In this document: positions 1 to 8,462 of the stretch, piece by piece
Position numbering within the stretch: position 1 is the first letter of the stretch
Layout: every line of letters starts with the position of its first letter
NCBI RefSeq assembly: GCF_000746025.2
Contig: NZ_CP045798.1
Span: 854,501 to 918,500 of the forward strand
Direction: 5' to 3'
DNA from: Thermanaerosceptrum fracticalcis
GTDB taxonomy: Bacteria; Bacillota; Peptococcia; DRI-13
Length of the DNA stretch: 64,000 nt
Position numbers and translations under genes: made by a program
Notes under the pieces: model-generated
The model's database searches: none
What the model saw: only the letters and a program-made list of their open reading frames with translations
What the model was told of the DNA's origin: nothing

Positions 1-471
1 CATTTTGCCGCCGATTGTTTTTGGAATTTCCATTACAGTAGGTTGGGTTTCTGTTTGCACCTCAAGTTTCCATCCTGTCACCTTATTAAAGTCCAGCATT
101 ATTCTTTGCCACTGGTGTTGATCTGGATTACTCGCTGACATTACTTTTATTTTTACTTTATTTTCTTCCCGGTAAATTGATGGTTCTTTAACAAGCGAAA
201 CTCCCTCTGGCAGTAATTCTGCCAATTTCAATTTCAGCGCCTCCATGTTAGTTTCCTGATTAATCCGCCAGGTCCAACCGGTTTGCTTTAGCAAGTCAAG
301 CAGCATGCTGTTTATTTCTTCCGGCAAGGCTTGCGGAAAGTAAAAATAAATTATCACTTCACCGGTCTCAGTATTCATCCCCACTTTATTCAAATCATAG
401 TTTTTCAGGGCAGCAATAAATATTTCCCGTGCCTGATTCTGTTCCAAACACGAAAACCGTGGCTTTGCCAA
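1..471 (-). CDS. Unrecognised protein, partial (runs off window)
   Basis: An open frame of 157 codons with no stop runs to the window edge. It begins 5 nt after the stop of the metallo-hydrolase gene upstream. No ATG or GTG is available near the start: the frame closes at a TGA at about 495-493, so TTG at 471 is my best start (GGAG lies 13 nt before it). The product starts LAKPRFSCLEQNQ and is rich in Lys, Glu and Ile, with two similar-looking alpha/beta segments, each holding a TGW motif (near residues 53 and 139). I do not recognise the family. Tight spacing suggests co-expression with the RNase-like enzyme upstream. Confidence 0.6.
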   Translation of the reverse strand, partial: MAKPRFSCLEQNQAREIFIAALKNYDLNKVGMNTETGEVIIYFYFPQALPEEINSMLLDLLKQTGWTWRINQETNMEALKLKLAELLPEGVSLVKEPSIYREENKVKIKVMSASNPDQHQWQRIMLDFNKVTGWKLEVQTETQPTVMEIPKTIGGKM

Positions 472-476
472 GCCTG

Positions 477-2381
477 TCAGCTGTCTCCATGATCAAACAC
501 CTTAATTCGCAAGTCTTGCACAGAGGATTCCTCCTGGTTAAATAATAATTCTAACCAGTTATTATTGACATTTTCTGGCTGACTTTGTGACAAGGTCCCG
601 CAGATACCAATAATGTCTTCCGCTTTTATATATACCTGTTCAGCCTGGCCAGGTATTTCAACATTGATCCCATAGTCATCCTGAGAGATGCAATAGGCCA
701 AACATGGATTATTTCGATAGGTAACTGCAATTAACTTGTTTACCAAATTACCCAAATTATTCATTAGTTCTTTTCTTTTGCCTTGTAAAGCTATTTCCTC
801 TTCAGACAAGGGAACCCAAATATTCTGATAAATTTCCTTAAACAAGCTGCTCTGTTTAAGTCTTGTCTGCAGCGAACCGGTATCACAACCTATTTTAGCT
901 GCCATTTCATCCAAGTGATACTCTTTGATACCGCTGGAAAGTAAGGTGTTTTTCCAAAAGGCTGCCAGATCCCCTTCAGCAGCTGCTTTAGCGGTATTCT
1001 GCCTTCTCGTGTACTGACCAAATGTAAAATCCAACACCTCTCCATTATTTGGCAGGTAAACTGCCAAACGGTTTCTTAGGGCTGCTGCCAAAGCTTCCCT
1101 GGCCTCTGCCTGGCCATGGGTTAAGATGACTCTCTTCGGTTTGAGGGCTGTTAAAAACCCAAATATTTCTTGCTGATCGGCATGAGCAGAAAGATTATAC
1201 TTTTCTACTCTACATTTGACAGTTATCTCCTGCCCGTTTAGCAAAATTTTTTTCTCATCAGCCGGCTTGTCCAATAATTCTATCAATCTTCTCCCAGGAC
1301 TTTCTTCATCCTGATAGCCAGTTAATAAAATGGCATTCTTTTCACAGCTTAAGAGTTTTTCAGCATAATAGGCGCTGGCTCCGCCAGTTAACATCCCTGA
1401 ACTGCTAATAAAACATGCGGGTTTTCCTGCCAAGGCTGCTTCTCGTTCATTTTTGACCGGGTTACCGATAGCCCTGACCGAGTCACTGTAAAATGGATGC
1501 TGCCCATTGTGAACCCTTTTTTGCAAGAATTTTGACAATTGGTTAATATGATTTAAATATACTGTATTTATACTTCTAACTAACCCATCAACCCATATTG
1601 GAAATTTTTCATTGTCCTTTTGTCTCAAACGGGCTAAACGAAGCAAATATAATATTTCTTGTGCCCGACCTTGTGCAAAAGCAGGAACCAGAACATGTCC
1701 ACCATCTCGGATCACTTGAAAAATTTTAGTAACCAAATTGTTTTCTTCACGTTTACGATCCGCATGATGGCGGTCACCATAGGTAGCCTCGGTAATGACA
1801 AGATGGGGAGAAAATTTAGGTAATGCCGCCGGCATTATTGTTCTGGTCCCAGATACAGAAAAATCTCCTGTGAAAAGAACTCTTCCTACTGAGGTTTCCA
1901 AACCGATCATGGCAGCTCCTAGGATATGTCCTGCCTGAAAAAAATGCGCCTTTGTTCCGTCGGGCAACAACACAAAACTTCCCATGGGTACGGGCCGTAA
2001 ACAATTCAATGCCTCTTTAACCAATTCCTCATCATAAAGGGGAACTTCTCCCTCTCGCATATCCATCACTTTGATGCTGTCAAACAAGAGGACACGGGTC
2101 AAATCGCACGTGGCAGGTGTGGCATAGATAGGTGTTCCCGGATAAAGATGGGATATCAATGGCAGTGCGCCAATATGATCAAAGTGAGAATGTGTCAAAA
2201 AAATGGCAGTCAGTTTTTTACCTTTTAGCAGGTCTTGCATTAATGCAAAATCTGGCAAAGGACGATCAGGACTAGCTTGTCTCTGACCACAATCCACCAA
2301 GTACGCACTAGCGCCGATTAAGAGTAAGTGAGCTGAAGCCCCTATTTCATCTGCTCCACCTAATGGTATATATTGCATCAT
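477..2381 (-). CDS. Beta-CASP metallo-beta-lactamase-fold hydrolase (RNase-like)
   Basis: A 634-residue protein of the CPSF73/Ysh1-like beta-CASP group, whose members are mostly zinc-dependent RNases. Seen: the metal site H64-S-H66-F-D68-H69, a further HILGA motif near 152, GDFS near 172, the beta-CASP stretch VPAFAQGRAQEIL near 235, SSSGMLTGG near 325, the SAHADQ motif near 400 and the C-terminal THGQAEA motif near 425. About 170 residues follow the catalytic core (from about 465); their start resembles a winged helix and I cannot name the rest. The start has GAGGTG 8 nt before an ATG-ATG pair. The fold is certain. Whether the substrate is RNA or DNA is inferred from the family. Confidence 0.88.
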   Translation of the reverse strand: MMQYIPLGGADEIGASAHLLLIGASAYLVDCGQRQASPDRPLPDFALMQDLLKGKKLTAIFLTHSHFDHIGALPLISHLYPGTPIYATPATCDLTRVLLFDSIKVMDMREGEVPLYDEELVKEALNCLRPVPMGSFVLLPDGTKAHFFQAGHILGAAMIGLETSVGRVLFTGDFSVSGTRTIMPAALPKFSPHLVITEATYGDRHHADRKREENNLVTKIFQVIRDGGHVLVPAFAQGRAQEILYLLRLARLRQKDNEKFPIWVDGLVRSINTVYLNHINQLSKFLQKRVHNGQHPFYSDSVRAIGNPVKNEREAALAGKPACFISSSGMLTGGASAYYAEKLLSCEKNAILLTGYQDEESPGRRLIELLDKPADEKKILLNGQEITVKCRVEKYNLSAHADQQEIFGFLTALKPKRVILTHGQAEAREALAAALRNRLAVYLPNNGEVLDFTFGQYTRRQNTAKAAAEGDLAAFWKNTLLSSGIKEYHLDEMAAKIGCDTGSLQTRLKQSSLFKEIYQNIWVPLSEEEIALQGKRKELMNNLGNLVNKLIAVTYRNNPCLAYCISQDDYGINVEIPGQAEQVYIKAEDIIGICGTLSQSQPENVNNNWLELLFNQEESSVQDLRIKVFDHGDS

Positions 2382-2392
2382 ATTATTTCACC

Positions 2393-2557
2393 TCATTTTA
2401 AATATCTACCCCGAAGTATTATTTTATAGATCCCTGCCGCCTCGTCCAGATCCAGCCATAGCCCGGGTGGCAGTTCTCCCTCGCAGTTGAGAGATACATC
2501 CTTATCCGCATCTTTGGGAACACTCGGCTTGATTGTGCTTAACGTGTGCTTATAGAG
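2393..2557 (-). pseudogene. Orphan C-terminal fragment, family not recognised
   Basis: About 54 codons are open in one frame from LYKHTLSTIKP to the end IYKIILRGRYLK, then TGA. There is no start codon with a ribosome site. The fragment is in a different frame from the AAA ATPase fragment it overlaps and stops 11 nt before the metallo-hydrolase start. The composition (LNCEGELPPGLWLDLDEAAG) looks like real protein. I read it as the tail of a gene whose body was lost in the same deletion that cut the ATPase. This is inference. Confidence 0.4.
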
Positions 2558-2715
2558 TTTCCATTGAACAAAATCATCCTTAGTTCATCTGCCAGTATCC
2601 CATCATTTTTCTTCTGTTCATCCTCGATTATTTCATTTGCTATCTTGTAAAAGCCCTCTTTATCTTCATGCTTGAAGCTGCTGAACAGCTTCTTGAGCAA
2701 ATCTCCTCTTGCCAT
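2539..2715 (-). pseudogene. N-terminal fragment of an AAA family ATPase
   Basis: The first ~50 residues (MARGDLLKKLFSSF, then EIIEDEQKKN and ILADELRMIL) match what I know of the N-terminus of a family of cytosolic AAA ATPases often found beside a subtilase gene. The similarity breaks after ILFNGN and a stop follows within 6 codons, so the whole ATPase core (Walker A and B) is missing. The start chosen is the ATG at 2715, with GGAAAGGGG upstream; the frame extends to 2754. It probably survives an internal deletion that joined it to the orphan fragment downstream. Confidence 0.55.
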
Positions 2716-2755
2716 CTTCTTTCCCCTTTCCGAAAATATCCGTGGCGCCTTCACA

Positions 2756-2968
2756 CTATAAGTCTTTCAACTCGGCAATGATGGCATTATCAACATTTCT
2801 TTGCAAACAGTATTCAATAAAACGCATTTTTGCCAGCCTGCTGGGGATGGTGCGTCCGTTCTCCCATCTGTTAATTGTTGAAAAGCTGATATTAAGATCA
2901 CGCGCAAGTTGTTCTTGTGTAATTCCCAAGTATACTCGAATGGCTTTAACAATATCACTAAAATTCAT
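2756..2968 (-). CDS. XRE-family helix-turn-helix protein
   Basis: A 70-residue single-domain DNA-binding protein. The Cro/CI-type HTH is plain: LGITQEQLARDLNISFSTIN followed by RWENGRTIPS. This is one HTH with no effector domain. ATG at 2968 is chosen because GGAGGTG lies 7 nt before it; a GTG two codons earlier (2974) is also open. The gene overlaps the end of the methyltransferase fragment upstream and is followed within 41 nt by the ATPase fragment, so it may once have regulated that lost module. Its present target is unknown. Confidence 0.8.
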   Translation of the reverse strand: MNFSDIVKAIRVYLGITQEQLARDLNISFSTINRWENGRTIPSRLAKMRFIEYCLQRNVDNAIIAELKDL

Positions 2969-3119
2969 AAACACACCTCCACAGTATACAGCGCAAGGTC
3001 ACAGTAATAGGGCTTATCTCAAGACATAAGCAGCTTCCTTCAAGCTGTTTCGCCGCAATGATGGTTGTTCCAGAACCTGTAAAAGGTTCAAGTGTAATGC
3101 CGCCCTTATCGGAGTGCAT
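2958..3119 (-). pseudogene. C-terminal remnant of a DNA methyltransferase, frameshifted
   Basis: The peptide GGITLEPFTGSGTTIIAAKQLE is a classic DNA N6/N4-methyltransferase AdoMet motif (the DPFxGSGTT type) near the C-terminus, followed by CLCLEISPI. After ISPI the frame fails. Reading the next frame restores YCDLALYTVEV, the usual ending of this family (SPxYCD), so one base was lost at about 3003-3010. No catalytic DPPY/NPPY motif and no upstream portion is present. It is a dead remnant, probably phage- or plasmid-derived. Confidence 0.65.
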
Positions 3120-3318
3120 CTTGGCCGTTTTTTGCGGCTTTTTCAGGCATGCCTGTATTCCTCTGTTCCGCGCAGCTTCCAGGGTTTGGCATTTTGCAGC
3201 CGCCTTAACCCCCCGCCTTGAATTTCGCGATTTTTTGTGCGCGACCGCGCGCCTGCTCTTGGCCGATTTCTCACAAGGTTTTAGGCCCCCTTCTGCTTGG
3301 TTAATGTTCGAATTTAGT

Positions 3319-3348
3319 TTGATTATTTTGTACGATTTATGGTATAAT
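3319..3348 (+). promoter_or_regulatory. Promoter of the toxin-antitoxin pair
   Basis: TTGATT (3319-3324), an 18-nt spacer and TATAAT (3343-3348) with an extended -10 (TATGGTATAAT). It lies 43 nt before the antitoxin ATG. Antitoxins of this family usually bind such a site, but I see no clear operator palindrome. Confidence 0.6.
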
Positions 3349-3390
3349 ATAAATGCATATAGCGCAAACTTTTAAGAAGGAGGTTTTCAT

Positions 3391-3618
3391 ATGCTCATAA
3401 CCGCTACCGAATTTAAAACCAATATAGGCAAATATTTAAAACTTGCGGCAAAGGAAGATATCATCATTACAAAAAACGGCAAACGTGTTGCAAAGCTAAC
3501 CAATGCCTCTGAAGATAAAACCGATATTGTAAAATCGCTTATTGGAATACTGCCAAACACTATCTCTGAAAGCGAAGCAAGAGAGGAGCGGCTGTCGAAA
3601 CATGAACGTCATGCTTGA
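3391..3618 (+). CDS. Type II antitoxin, Phd/YefM family
   Basis: A 75-residue protein. The N-terminal half (ITATEFKTNIGKYLKLA, then ITKNGKRVAKL) is the Phd/YefM DNA-binding fold. The C-terminal tail (SESEAREERLSKH) is the flexible part that normally neutralises the toxin. AAGAAGGAGG sits 7 nt before the ATG. It overlaps the toxin gene by 17 nt, the usual arrangement. It should repress its own promoter, with toxin as co-repressor (family knowledge). It is one of the few plus-strand units here and sits among broken genes, which suggests acquisition by transfer. Confidence 0.85.
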   Translation: MLITATEFKTNIGKYLKLAAKEDIIITKNGKRVAKLTNASEDKTDIVKSLIGILPNTISESEAREERLSKHERHA

Positions 3619-4021
3619 TACTAATGTTATTTTGGACGTGCTCGGCAAACGCGAACCTTTTGCCCAGAATTCTGCTCAGGTTTTAATACTTGCCGCAAAG
3701 GACAAGCTCTACGCTTCCATGACTGCAAACACTGTAACAGACATTTATTATCTTTCAAAAAAGTATCTTCAAGACCATGCAGCTGTCAAAAATGCCCTGC
3801 TGAATTTGATGGACATTTTAGAAGTTGTTGACGTTACGAAAGCAGACTGCGTCAAAGCCTTTGATTTGCCAATCAATGATTTTGAAGATGCTCTTCTTGC
3901 TCATTGTGCAAAACGCATGAAAGCTGATTATATCATCACGCGCAATGTAAAGGATTTTGCAGGCTCTCCAGTGGAAGCAATCACGCCAGAGGATTTCCTG
4001 AAGCGTTTCTCCCTTGATTAA
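3602..4021 (+). CDS. PIN-domain toxin (VapC-like RNase)
   Basis: A 139-residue PIN-domain protein. Seen: the first acidic residue in MLDTNVILDVL (D6), the central DFEDALLAHCA block with its acidic pair and the C-terminal TRNVKDF with the last Asp. The family cuts RNA using Mg2+ held by these residues. An in-frame extension reaches back to 3542, but ATG at 3602 follows GAGGAG and gives the standard N-terminus, so I use it. It overlaps the antitoxin by 17 nt and looks intact. The target RNA is unknown. Confidence 0.85.
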   Translation: MNVMLDTNVILDVLGKREPFAQNSAQVLILAAKDKLYASMTANTVTDIYYLSKKYLQDHAAVKNALLNLMDILEVVDVTKADCVKAFDLPINDFEDALLAHCAKRMKADYIITRNVKDFAGSPVEAITPEDFLKRFSLD

Positions 4022-4250
4022 GCATAACTCCCAATACCTGCCTTTTGTCTTCCCCAGCGCCCGTCTTGCTTGCTTAATTTTTCTTTGTTTCTCTGCAATA
4101 ATTAAATCAAAGAAAATTTGTACATTATTTGTATACTCAGCATATACAAAAAATGGGTGAACACTTATACCTTATATAGCTCAACGGGGAGGTAATCCTA
4201 TGTTGTAAAAAACGTATTTCCGTATCACAGAAACGGCCAGATAACCATTC
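4022..4250. other. Intergenic debris with an orphan ribosome site
   Basis: I see no gene. GGGGAGG at 4185-4191 precedes ATG-TTG-TAA at 4201, a start with an immediate stop, as if a gene were cut off just after its first codons. The stretch is AT-rich and includes TTGTACATTATTTGTATAC, which could be a promoter fragment. Confidence 0.3.
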
Positions 4251-4427
4251 CTATAGAATTTTTACTGTTTCGGCATTGCGGTCGCCATAATACAAGATAA
4301 ACTGAGCCATAACATTGTTCCAGTCTTTAATCGGCATAGTCCATTTTTTGCTGATATCTATAGTTGCTAAATAGACAATTTTTCTTAAGGCATCATCAGT
4401 CGGATAAGCCGTTTTCGTCTTGCTTAC
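4251..4427 (-). pseudogene. C-terminal fragment of an IS256-family transposase
   Basis: About 58 codons (TAYPTDDALRKIVYLATIDI, then KKWTMPIKDWNNVMAQF) match the C-terminal end of IS256/Mutator-type transposases, where a PTDDAL-K-YLA-MDI-KKW pattern is typical. The DDE catalytic core is missing and the frame closes at a TAA upstream. No terminal repeats are visible. It is evidence that an insertion sequence was once here. Confidence 0.65.
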
Positions 4428-4557
4428 TTATCTTAGAGGAATGACCCCTACTTCGTTTTATAGCAAAAATCTACGAAAATGCTACTGCATAACCCAAGAT
4501 GCTTTGGAAGCGAATTACCTGGAAATACCTTAAACTCAAGCTGCCCAGTAACGTCAG

Positions 4558-6696
4558 TCATTTGCTATGGCAAAGCCTTTCAGTAAGCTTGGTATTGCGT
4601 CTTATACTCTTGTTATTGCTTACAGCCATTCCCACTGCTTTTTTTGTTCCTACAAGAATCATTAATTTTTTAGCCCTTGTAATGCAAGTATAAAGCAGAT
4701 TTCTCTTCAGCATCATGTAATGCTGTATTGTGAAGGGAGCAACCACAATCTTATATTCGCTCCCCTGGCTCTTGTGTACGGTTGTAGCATAGGCAAGCAC
4801 TACTTGGTCAAGCTCAGTTGCGTCATACTCCACAAAGTCTCCGTCAAAATTGATAACCAGCCTTCTTTCTTCCTGATCAATATGCGTAATGTTGCCAATG
4901 TCTCCATTAAACACATTCTTATCATAATTGTTTTTTATCTGCATGACTTTATCGCCAAGTTTAAAAACTGTTCCGCCATACCTGATGGAAAATTCCGATT
5001 TATTCAGCGCATCCTGCAGCACCATGTTGAGATTATGTGCACCGGTTTCTCCGCGCTGCATGGGACAAAGGACCTGAATATCTTTTATCGGATCAACCTT
5101 GTAGTATGCCGGGAGCCTCTTGGCGCAAAGCCCCCTGATGATTTGTACCACTTTTGCCGGATCTTCCTCTTCGATAAAGAAAAAATCGCTGTTCTTTCCT
5201 CCTTTAAGTTGGGGAAATTCTCCCCGGTTGATCTTATGGGCATTGGTGATGATGGCACTTCCCTGGGCCTGCCTGAATATTTTGGTGAGCCTGACCACAT
5301 TGACAATGCCGGAATCAATGATATCCTTCAGCACGTTTCCTGGCCCCACAGAAGGAAGCTGGTCCACATCACCTACCAGGATGACGATTGTTTTGTCGGC
5401 TACTGCTTTTAACAAGTTGTACATCAGAATAATATCGACCATGGAAGTTTCATCGATGATAAGAACATCACATTCCAAGGGATTCTCAGCATTCTTTTTA
5501 TAGCCCTCAGGAGGTTTGTATTCAAGAAGGCGGTGGATTGTTTTCGCTTCCATGCCGGTGGCTTCCGCCATTCTTTTGGCCGCCCTGCCTGTAGGTGCTG
5601 CCAGCAGCACCCTGGCGCCAAGCCGCTCGAAAACCTTGATGACGGCAAGGGTGGTAGTTGTTTTACCTGTTCCCGGGCCGCCTGTCAGAACCATGAACTT
5701 TGCAGCAGCCGCAGTCCTTATCGCTTCTTTTTGAACCTCATCATACAGGATGCCTTCTTCCCGCTCCACTGCCTCTATTACGTCCTGAACATCTAATCTT
5801 TGGTAAGGGCTCTTCACAGCAAGGATTTCTTTGATTCTTTTGGTTGCACCCACTTCACTATGATAAAAGGGGGGAAGAAAAATAACGTTATCTTCATCGG
5901 CTATGACTGTCTTTTCTGCAATCATTCTTTCAAGGGTCTCACCAATCAAAGGTTTTTCAAGCTCCAGCATCTTCTCTGCCTCATTTAAAAGCTGCTCTCT
6001 GGTAGCATAACAATGGCCTTCGTTGGCCAACTCATTTAATACATAAATAATCCCTGAGCGGCAGCGCTCAAAGGAATTCCTTTCAAATCCCAACTGTTGA
6101 GCAATTTTATCGGCGGTTTTGAAGCCAATGCCCCAAATATCATCTGCCAGCCTGTAAGGATTGGCTTTCACGATATCGATACTCTCATTGCCATAGGTTT
6201 TATATATTTTTACTGCATAAGCTGTAGAAACCCCGTTGTTTTGTAAAAAAAGCATGACATTCTTGATTTCTTTCTGTTCTTGCCATGCTTTCTTGATCAT
6301 CTTCAGCCGCTTGTGACCAATTCCTTCAACTTCAATCAGGCGATCTCCTTCCTCTTCCAGAATTCGTAAGGTATCTTCCTTGAAATGGTTGACAATTCTT
6401 TTAGCATACACAGGACCAATACCCTTTATAAGCCCGCTTCCCAGATATTTTTCTATACCCGCAATAGTAGCTGGCATGGTTTCCCGGTAATCCTGTGCTA
6501 CAAACTGCCTTCCATATTTACTATCCACCTTCCACTCGCCCTTTAAACGAACAATGGACCCGATATTTACAACAGCAAGATTCCCCACCACCGTAACAAG
6601 GTCAGAAAAACCCTTGGATTTTATTTTTATTACGCTGAAACCGTTTTCTTCGTTTTCATATGTGATTCGTTCAACAACACCGCTTAAATATTCCAT
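4558..6696 (-). CDS. recD2: ATP-dependent RecD2-type DNA helicase
   Basis: About 712 residues, the usual size for stand-alone RecD2, a 5'-3' SF1B helicase of DNA repair in organisms where RecD does not depend on RecBC. Seen in order: the N-terminal OB-like part (LSGVVERITYENEENGFSV), helix-hairpin-helix motifs (GIGPVYAKRIV, VEGIGHKRL), Walker A TGGPGTGKTTTT near residue 345, LIIDETSMVD (Walker B), GDVDQLPSVGPG and the C-terminal VHKSQGSEY motif. ATG at 6696 follows GGCAGGA and gives the family N-terminus; an in-frame TTG at 6711 lacks a ribosome site. The promoter region was replaced by a broken acetyltransferase gene. Confidence 0.93.
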   Translation of the reverse strand: MEYLSGVVERITYENEENGFSVIKIKSKGFSDLVTVVGNLAVVNIGSIVRLKGEWKVDSKYGRQFVAQDYRETMPATIAGIEKYLGSGLIKGIGPVYAKRIVNHFKEDTLRILEEEGDRLIEVEGIGHKRLKMIKKAWQEQKEIKNVMLFLQNNGVSTAYAVKIYKTYGNESIDIVKANPYRLADDIWGIGFKTADKIAQQLGFERNSFERCRSGIIYVLNELANEGHCYATREQLLNEAEKMLELEKPLIGETLERMIAEKTVIADEDNVIFLPPFYHSEVGATKRIKEILAVKSPYQRLDVQDVIEAVEREEGILYDEVQKEAIRTAAAAKFMVLTGGPGTGKTTTTLAVIKVFERLGARVLLAAPTGRAAKRMAEATGMEAKTIHRLLEYKPPEGYKKNAENPLECDVLIIDETSMVDIILMYNLLKAVADKTIVILVGDVDQLPSVGPGNVLKDIIDSGIVNVVRLTKIFRQAQGSAIITNAHKINRGEFPQLKGGKNSDFFFIEEEDPAKVVQIIRGLCAKRLPAYYKVDPIKDIQVLCPMQRGETGAHNLNMVLQDALNKSEFSIRYGGTVFKLGDKVMQIKNNYDKNVFNGDIGNITHIDQEERRLVINFDGDFVEYDATELDQVVLAYATTVHKSQGSEYKIVVAPFTIQHYMMLKRNLLYTCITRAKKLMILVGTKKAVGMAVSNNKSIRRNTKLTERLCHSK

Positions 6697-6820
6697 ACCA
6701 AGTCCTGCCAATCAGTCTAATAAGTAATATTCCAGCTGGATTTCCACCTACAATTGTATAAGGCGGCACATCCTTTGTCACTACTGATTTAGCTGCTGCA
6801 ATAGCATTTAGCAAAATGAC
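6671..6820 (-). pseudogene. Remnant of a hexapeptide-repeat acetyltransferase
   Basis: One frame holds AAAKSVVTKDVPPYTIVGGNPA, the ending of left-handed beta-helix acetyltransferases of the CatB/Vat type. The sequence before it (about 6820-6916) is not recognisable and what follows (ILLIRLIG) diverges. It overlaps the recD2 start in another frame. It is dead, with a breakpoint near 6740. Confidence 0.6.
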
Positions 6821-6883
6821 TTTTTCACGGTCTGCCGTCCCTTGTCGCAAGGGGATGGCATTATTTATATTGACTTCTAAAGG

Positions 6884-6914
6884 AAAAAAGGCCGCCTTCT
6901 TTGTAAGGTAGGCC
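6884..6914 (-). terminator. Possible terminator beside the IS element
   Basis: On the minus strand an imperfect stem (GGCC-UA-CCUU paired with AAGG-C-GGCC) is followed by six U. It lies just outside the left end of the IS4-type element. Confidence 0.4.
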
Positions 6915-6940
6915 ACCTGAATACAGCAACTTATTTACTT

Positions 6941-8143
6941 AACTTTCGCAGTTGACAAATTTTTAGGTTTATGCTGCATTAAGGCACAACCGATTTTTAA
7001 TAAAACTTGGTAATTTAGCCATGAATGCAGCCAGAAGCTGATCCACCATCAATTCCGAAAGAAATAAATTTTCCCGAAGTGTCTGGGTAAACAAGTCCAG
7101 AAAATAAAGAAACGCTTGGGTAAAATCGAGGTCTGTTACTTCATCACAAAACTGGTAAAAGATTTCTCCATGAGTCCGGCTGTCTTTCTGTTCCCGGTTC
7201 TCAACAGCTAAGAGCATGTAGCGAATGCAGACAATGGTAGTATGTGCAATCATGGCATCATAGGTGCGGGATTGGAATTCTTTGGCTAAGCGTAAAAATG
7301 ACTTGCACATCTTAAAGTAAACTTCGATATCCCAGCGCAAACCGTAAATTCGAATGAGAACCAATATTTGATCCAGCATATCCAACATTACAGTAGTTCC
7401 TGGTTGTACGGCTTCCTTACGCCGATGCTCTCCCGGGGAACCTTGGGGAATATCCGGACCTTGCTCATAAAGACGGTTTTTCGGGTTAGCTGAACTCAGT
7501 AGAGCAAAGGCCAGTGGAATAAATGTAGCTCCATCCGTCCATCCGGCAGTAAATTTTCGAAAACCCTTAAAGTATCTCCCGGTAACATGGTCTTTAACTC
7601 GGGCAAGAAGTTCCACCTTTTTACTTCTATCCCGTGAATAGGCACTGTCATCGAACACAATAGTTCGGACCCGTTCTTTGGAAGTCAAAAGACTAAGGTA
7701 ATCCTTTATAATTTGGGCTCCCAGCCTCAACTGAAATTGCCGCCAATCCGAACGAGGATCGTTCAAAAAGCGATACGTGGTGTCTTTGGCAAATTGAACC
7801 AACTCTTTGGATGACTGCATTGTCCGAAACATATTTTTATGGGTAAATACTAAAGCCAGAAGAAAATCGACGATACCAATTAAGGAAAACCCTTTAATTT
7901 TATTGAATCCAGACTCTTTTAACACACGAACCACATTGAATTGTTTTATGAACCGAGCGACTCTGGATTCTGTTTGGACCTTGTCATATAAATCTGATAA
8001 AATAGAGGTCAAGCGAAGCACCTTTCCTTTCATAATTTTGGTGTAGCTACCTCCATTATGCCAGGAAATACAGGTGCTTTGCTATTTTTATGGCAAAAAT
8101 TTTATGCTACTACATTTGAGTGGATCAATCAACTGCGAAAGTT
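6941..8143 (-). mobile_element. IS4-type insertion sequence with 15-bp inverted repeats
   Basis: AACTTTCGCAGTTGA at 6941-6955 is repeated exactly inverted at 8129-8143, bracketing a single transposase gene. The outermost bases may extend a few nt further (ACTT/ACTC). The span, about 1.2 kb, is short for the group because the transposase has an internal deletion. I could not see a clean target-site duplication in the flanks. Confidence 0.8.
6969..8033 (-). pseudogene. IS4-family transposase with internal deletion
   Basis: A 354-residue frame. The N-terminal region and the first catalytic Asp block (TIVFDDSAYSRDRSKKVELL) are present, as is the C-terminal Y-R-E-K block (IRIYGLRWDIEVYFK). Family members are usually about 450 residues, with a second Asp in a DSWF-type motif between these blocks. 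Here VMLDMLDQIL runs straight into IRIYGLRW, so roughly 80-100 residues including that Asp appear to be missing. The frame is kept, so a protein could be made, but I expect it to be inactive and the element to be non-autonomous. The start is set at ATG 8033. Confidence 0.75.
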
Positions 8144-8210
8144 GAGTTAATAATATCTAAGAATCATATAGAAAAATAATATAAAATATTTATGTTGTCA
8201 TAGATATAAA

Positions 8211-8462
8211 CTATGATTTTCCACAGCATTTCTTGTATTTTTTTCCGCTTCCGCAGGGACATGGATCATTGCGCCCTACCTTAGGTTCTGAGCGCTTGTA
8301 CGGCTTTAATTGGTAATCTTCCCCATCTTCATCTCCAGATTCAAATCTCTCCGGACATAGCTTTTTATATTTGTTAAACAACTTAGCATTATTTGGCATA
8401 TGGCATACAATCCTCATTAACGTAAATCGAAAATCTACAATGCTGTGTACAAGCAATAACAC
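8211..8462 (-). CDS. Small SEC-C motif protein, possibly a truncated gene
   Basis: An 83-residue frame ending in the SEC-C zinc motif [18 protein letters not shown], the C-terminal metal-binding tail also found on SecA and many small proteins. The middle is acidic ([10 protein letters not shown]). The N-terminal half does not show a domain I recognise and has no clear ribosome site, so this may be the tail of a longer gene cut when the IS element arrived next door. The motif itself is certain. Confidence 0.55.
   Translation of the reverse strand: MLLLVHSIVDFRFTLMRIVCHMPNNAKLFNKYKKLCPERFESGDEDGEDYQLKPYKRSEPKVGRNDPCPCGSGKKYKKCCGKS

Noticed and set aside
471-500. Programmed -1 frameshift joining the metallo-hydrolase to the next frame
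   Set aside because: No slippery heptamer is seen at the overlap and a TTG start 5 nt after the stop explains the second gene more simply.
3058-3375. Plus-strand frame of 105 codons before the antitoxin
   Set aside because: Its first part is antisense to the methyltransferase remnant, the rest is Cys/Phe-rich, and it ends within the antitoxin promoter region.
4720-5412. Long plus-strand open frame opposite recD2
   Set aside because: It lies wholly within the well-supported recD2 coding strand and shows no motif or ribosome site.
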